Shown piece by piece: positions 6,205 through 6,908 of a stretch of 6,908 nucleotides of DNA; position 1 is the first letter of the stretch, and every line of letters starts with the position of its first letter. Source of the DNA: Ruminococcaceae bacterium UBA1438 (GTDB lineage: Bacteria > Bacillota > Clostridia > Oscillospirales > Acutalibacteraceae). The notes beneath the pieces were generated by a model. That model was not told the origin of the DNA. It searched no databases and was given only the letters and a program-made list of their open reading frames with translations. Location of the stretch: NCBI GenBank assembly GCA_002329285.1, contig DCTO01000035.1:1-6908 (forward strand), written 5' to 3'. The position numbers and the translations under genes were made by a program.

Positions 6205-6908
6205 ATGAAATACGTTTTTATTGAAAACCCGATTGCCGGGCATAAGGACAGGCAGCTGCTTTTTAAAGAGGTTCAGTCCGCCTTTCGCTGGAGCGATAAT
6301 GAAATGATTATTGAGGAAACGGAGTATTCCGGCCATGCAAAGGAAATTGCCGCTGATTATGCGGCAAAATACGGCAAGGATTGCGTGATTGTTTCCTGCG
6401 GGGGAGACGGCACTGTGCATGAAATTGCAAACGGCCTTGCCCACACCCAAACTCCGCTGATGATTTTGCCCTTCGGCACTGGCAATGATTTTGCCAAAAA
6501 GGTTTATGGCGCAAAAAAGCTTGACGCGCTTGATATCGTTAGAAGCTTCGGGCTTCACAACGGTGATTTGCAGTATGAGGTTCGCCCGATAGATTTGATT
6601 GATTATAACGGCGAAAAATGCATCAATGTTATGAGCTATGGGCTGGATACGAAGGTTGAAACCATCGGCAAAAAAATGGCGGATAAGGCAAAATTCCTCG
6701 GCCATCAGGCTTATAACATTGCAATTTTTCCTGCAATTATGCAGTCAATGAAATATGAAATCAATTTTGAGCTTCAGCTTGTTGATGATTATGATAACGC
6801 AAAAACCTTAACCCTAACCCCGGCGGAATATACCCTGCTTGCGATCTGCAACGCCAGCTATTACGGCGGCGGCTTCTGCCCCGCGCCCGATTCCGTTTTG
6901 GACGACGG
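6205..6908 (+). CDS. Diacylglycerol kinase-family (DagK/YegS/LCB5) lipid kinase, N-terminal part (3' end outside window)
   Basis: Members phosphorylate a lipid hydroxyl, most often diacylglycerol to phosphatidic acid, at the inner face of the membrane. The frame stays open to the window end, giving 234 residues of an expected 290-310 or so. The N-terminus MKYVFIENPIAG carries the family's NPxAG start. The nucleotide-binding GGDGT is at 66-70, followed by VHEIANGL and LPFGTGND at 88-95. Near the visible end, AICNASYYGGGFCPAPDSV (YGGG at 220-223) begins the second domain's conserved stretch, with LDDG just before the cut. There is no signal peptide or membrane span, as expected for a peripheral enzyme. 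It lies 26 bases after the galactokinase-like gene, so the two are probably co-transcribed. The substrate (diacylglycerol, undecaprenol, another lipid) cannot be told from sequence alone. The reverse-strand open frame at 6133-6705 is a shadow of this gene. Confidence 0.92.
   Translation, partial: MKYVFIENPIAGHKDRQLLFKEVQSAFRWSDNEMIIEETEYSGHAKEIAADYAAKYGKDCVIVSCGGDGTVHEIANGLAHTQTPLMILPFGTGNDFAKKVYGAKKLDALDIVRSFGLHNGDLQYEVRPIDLIDYNGEKCINVMSYGLDTKVETIGKKMADKAKFLGHQAYNIAIFPAIMQSMKYEINFELQLVDDYDNAKTLTLTPAEYTLLAICNASYYGGGFCPAPDSVLDD

Noticed and set aside
6133..6705. A reverse-strand open frame of 190 codons at the end of the window.
   Set aside because: It is antisense to the end of the sugar kinase and the start of the lipid kinase, both of which have clear family motifs. 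It has no recognisable domain.
6806..6820. A telomere-like run, CCTTAACCCTAACCC.
   Set aside because: It is a single short run in frame within the lipid kinase gene, coding for a Thr-Leu repeat. There is no array and no sign of a linear end.

Overview
The window is a compact, entirely plus-strand block of seven genes from a bacterium that is most likely a Clostridia-type Firmicute, possibly an uncultured gut or rumen lineage. The lineage call is an inference. It rests on the gene order aroB-aroA-aroC-pheA, on Clostridia-like forms of EPSP synthase and chorismate synthase, on AGGAGG-like ribosome binding sites, on a TTG start, and on a variant galactokinase form. Base composition looks intermediate, near half G+C. 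No RNA gene, mobile element, CRISPR array, integrase or convincing terminator was seen.

Bases 1 to 4072 carry the end of the common aromatic pathway and the phenylalanine branch. The genes are the C-terminal part of 3-dehydroquinate synthase (aroB), EPSP synthase (aroA), chorismate synthase (aroC) and a bifunctional chorismate mutase/prephenate dehydratase (pheA). Spacing is very tight: 6 bases between aroB and aroA, a 23-base overlap of aroA with aroC, and 35 bases before pheA. This implies one transcript. Together these enzymes supply chorismate and convert it to phenylpyruvate; feedback by phenylalanine is expected through the ACT domain of PheA. The dehydroquinate dehydratase, shikimate dehydrogenase and shikimate kinase steps are not encoded here.

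Bases 4094 to 6908 carry three genes with no obvious aromatic role: a VTT-domain (TVP38/DedA-like) membrane protein, a galactokinase-family GHMP kinase with a changed sugar-binding motif, and the N-terminal part of a diacylglycerol kinase-family lipid kinase that runs off the window end. They are also closely spaced (gaps of about 20 to 35 bases) and co-directional. They may be read through from the aro genes, or from weak promoters suggested before pheA and before the kinase gene.

Nothing here amounts to a clearly new biological system. The points most worth checking are the substrate of the galactokinase-like protein, the PEP/glyphosate loop of AroA, and the same-frame abutment of aroB and aroA. 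The longest stretch between genes is 35 bases, so no large non-coding region needs explaining.
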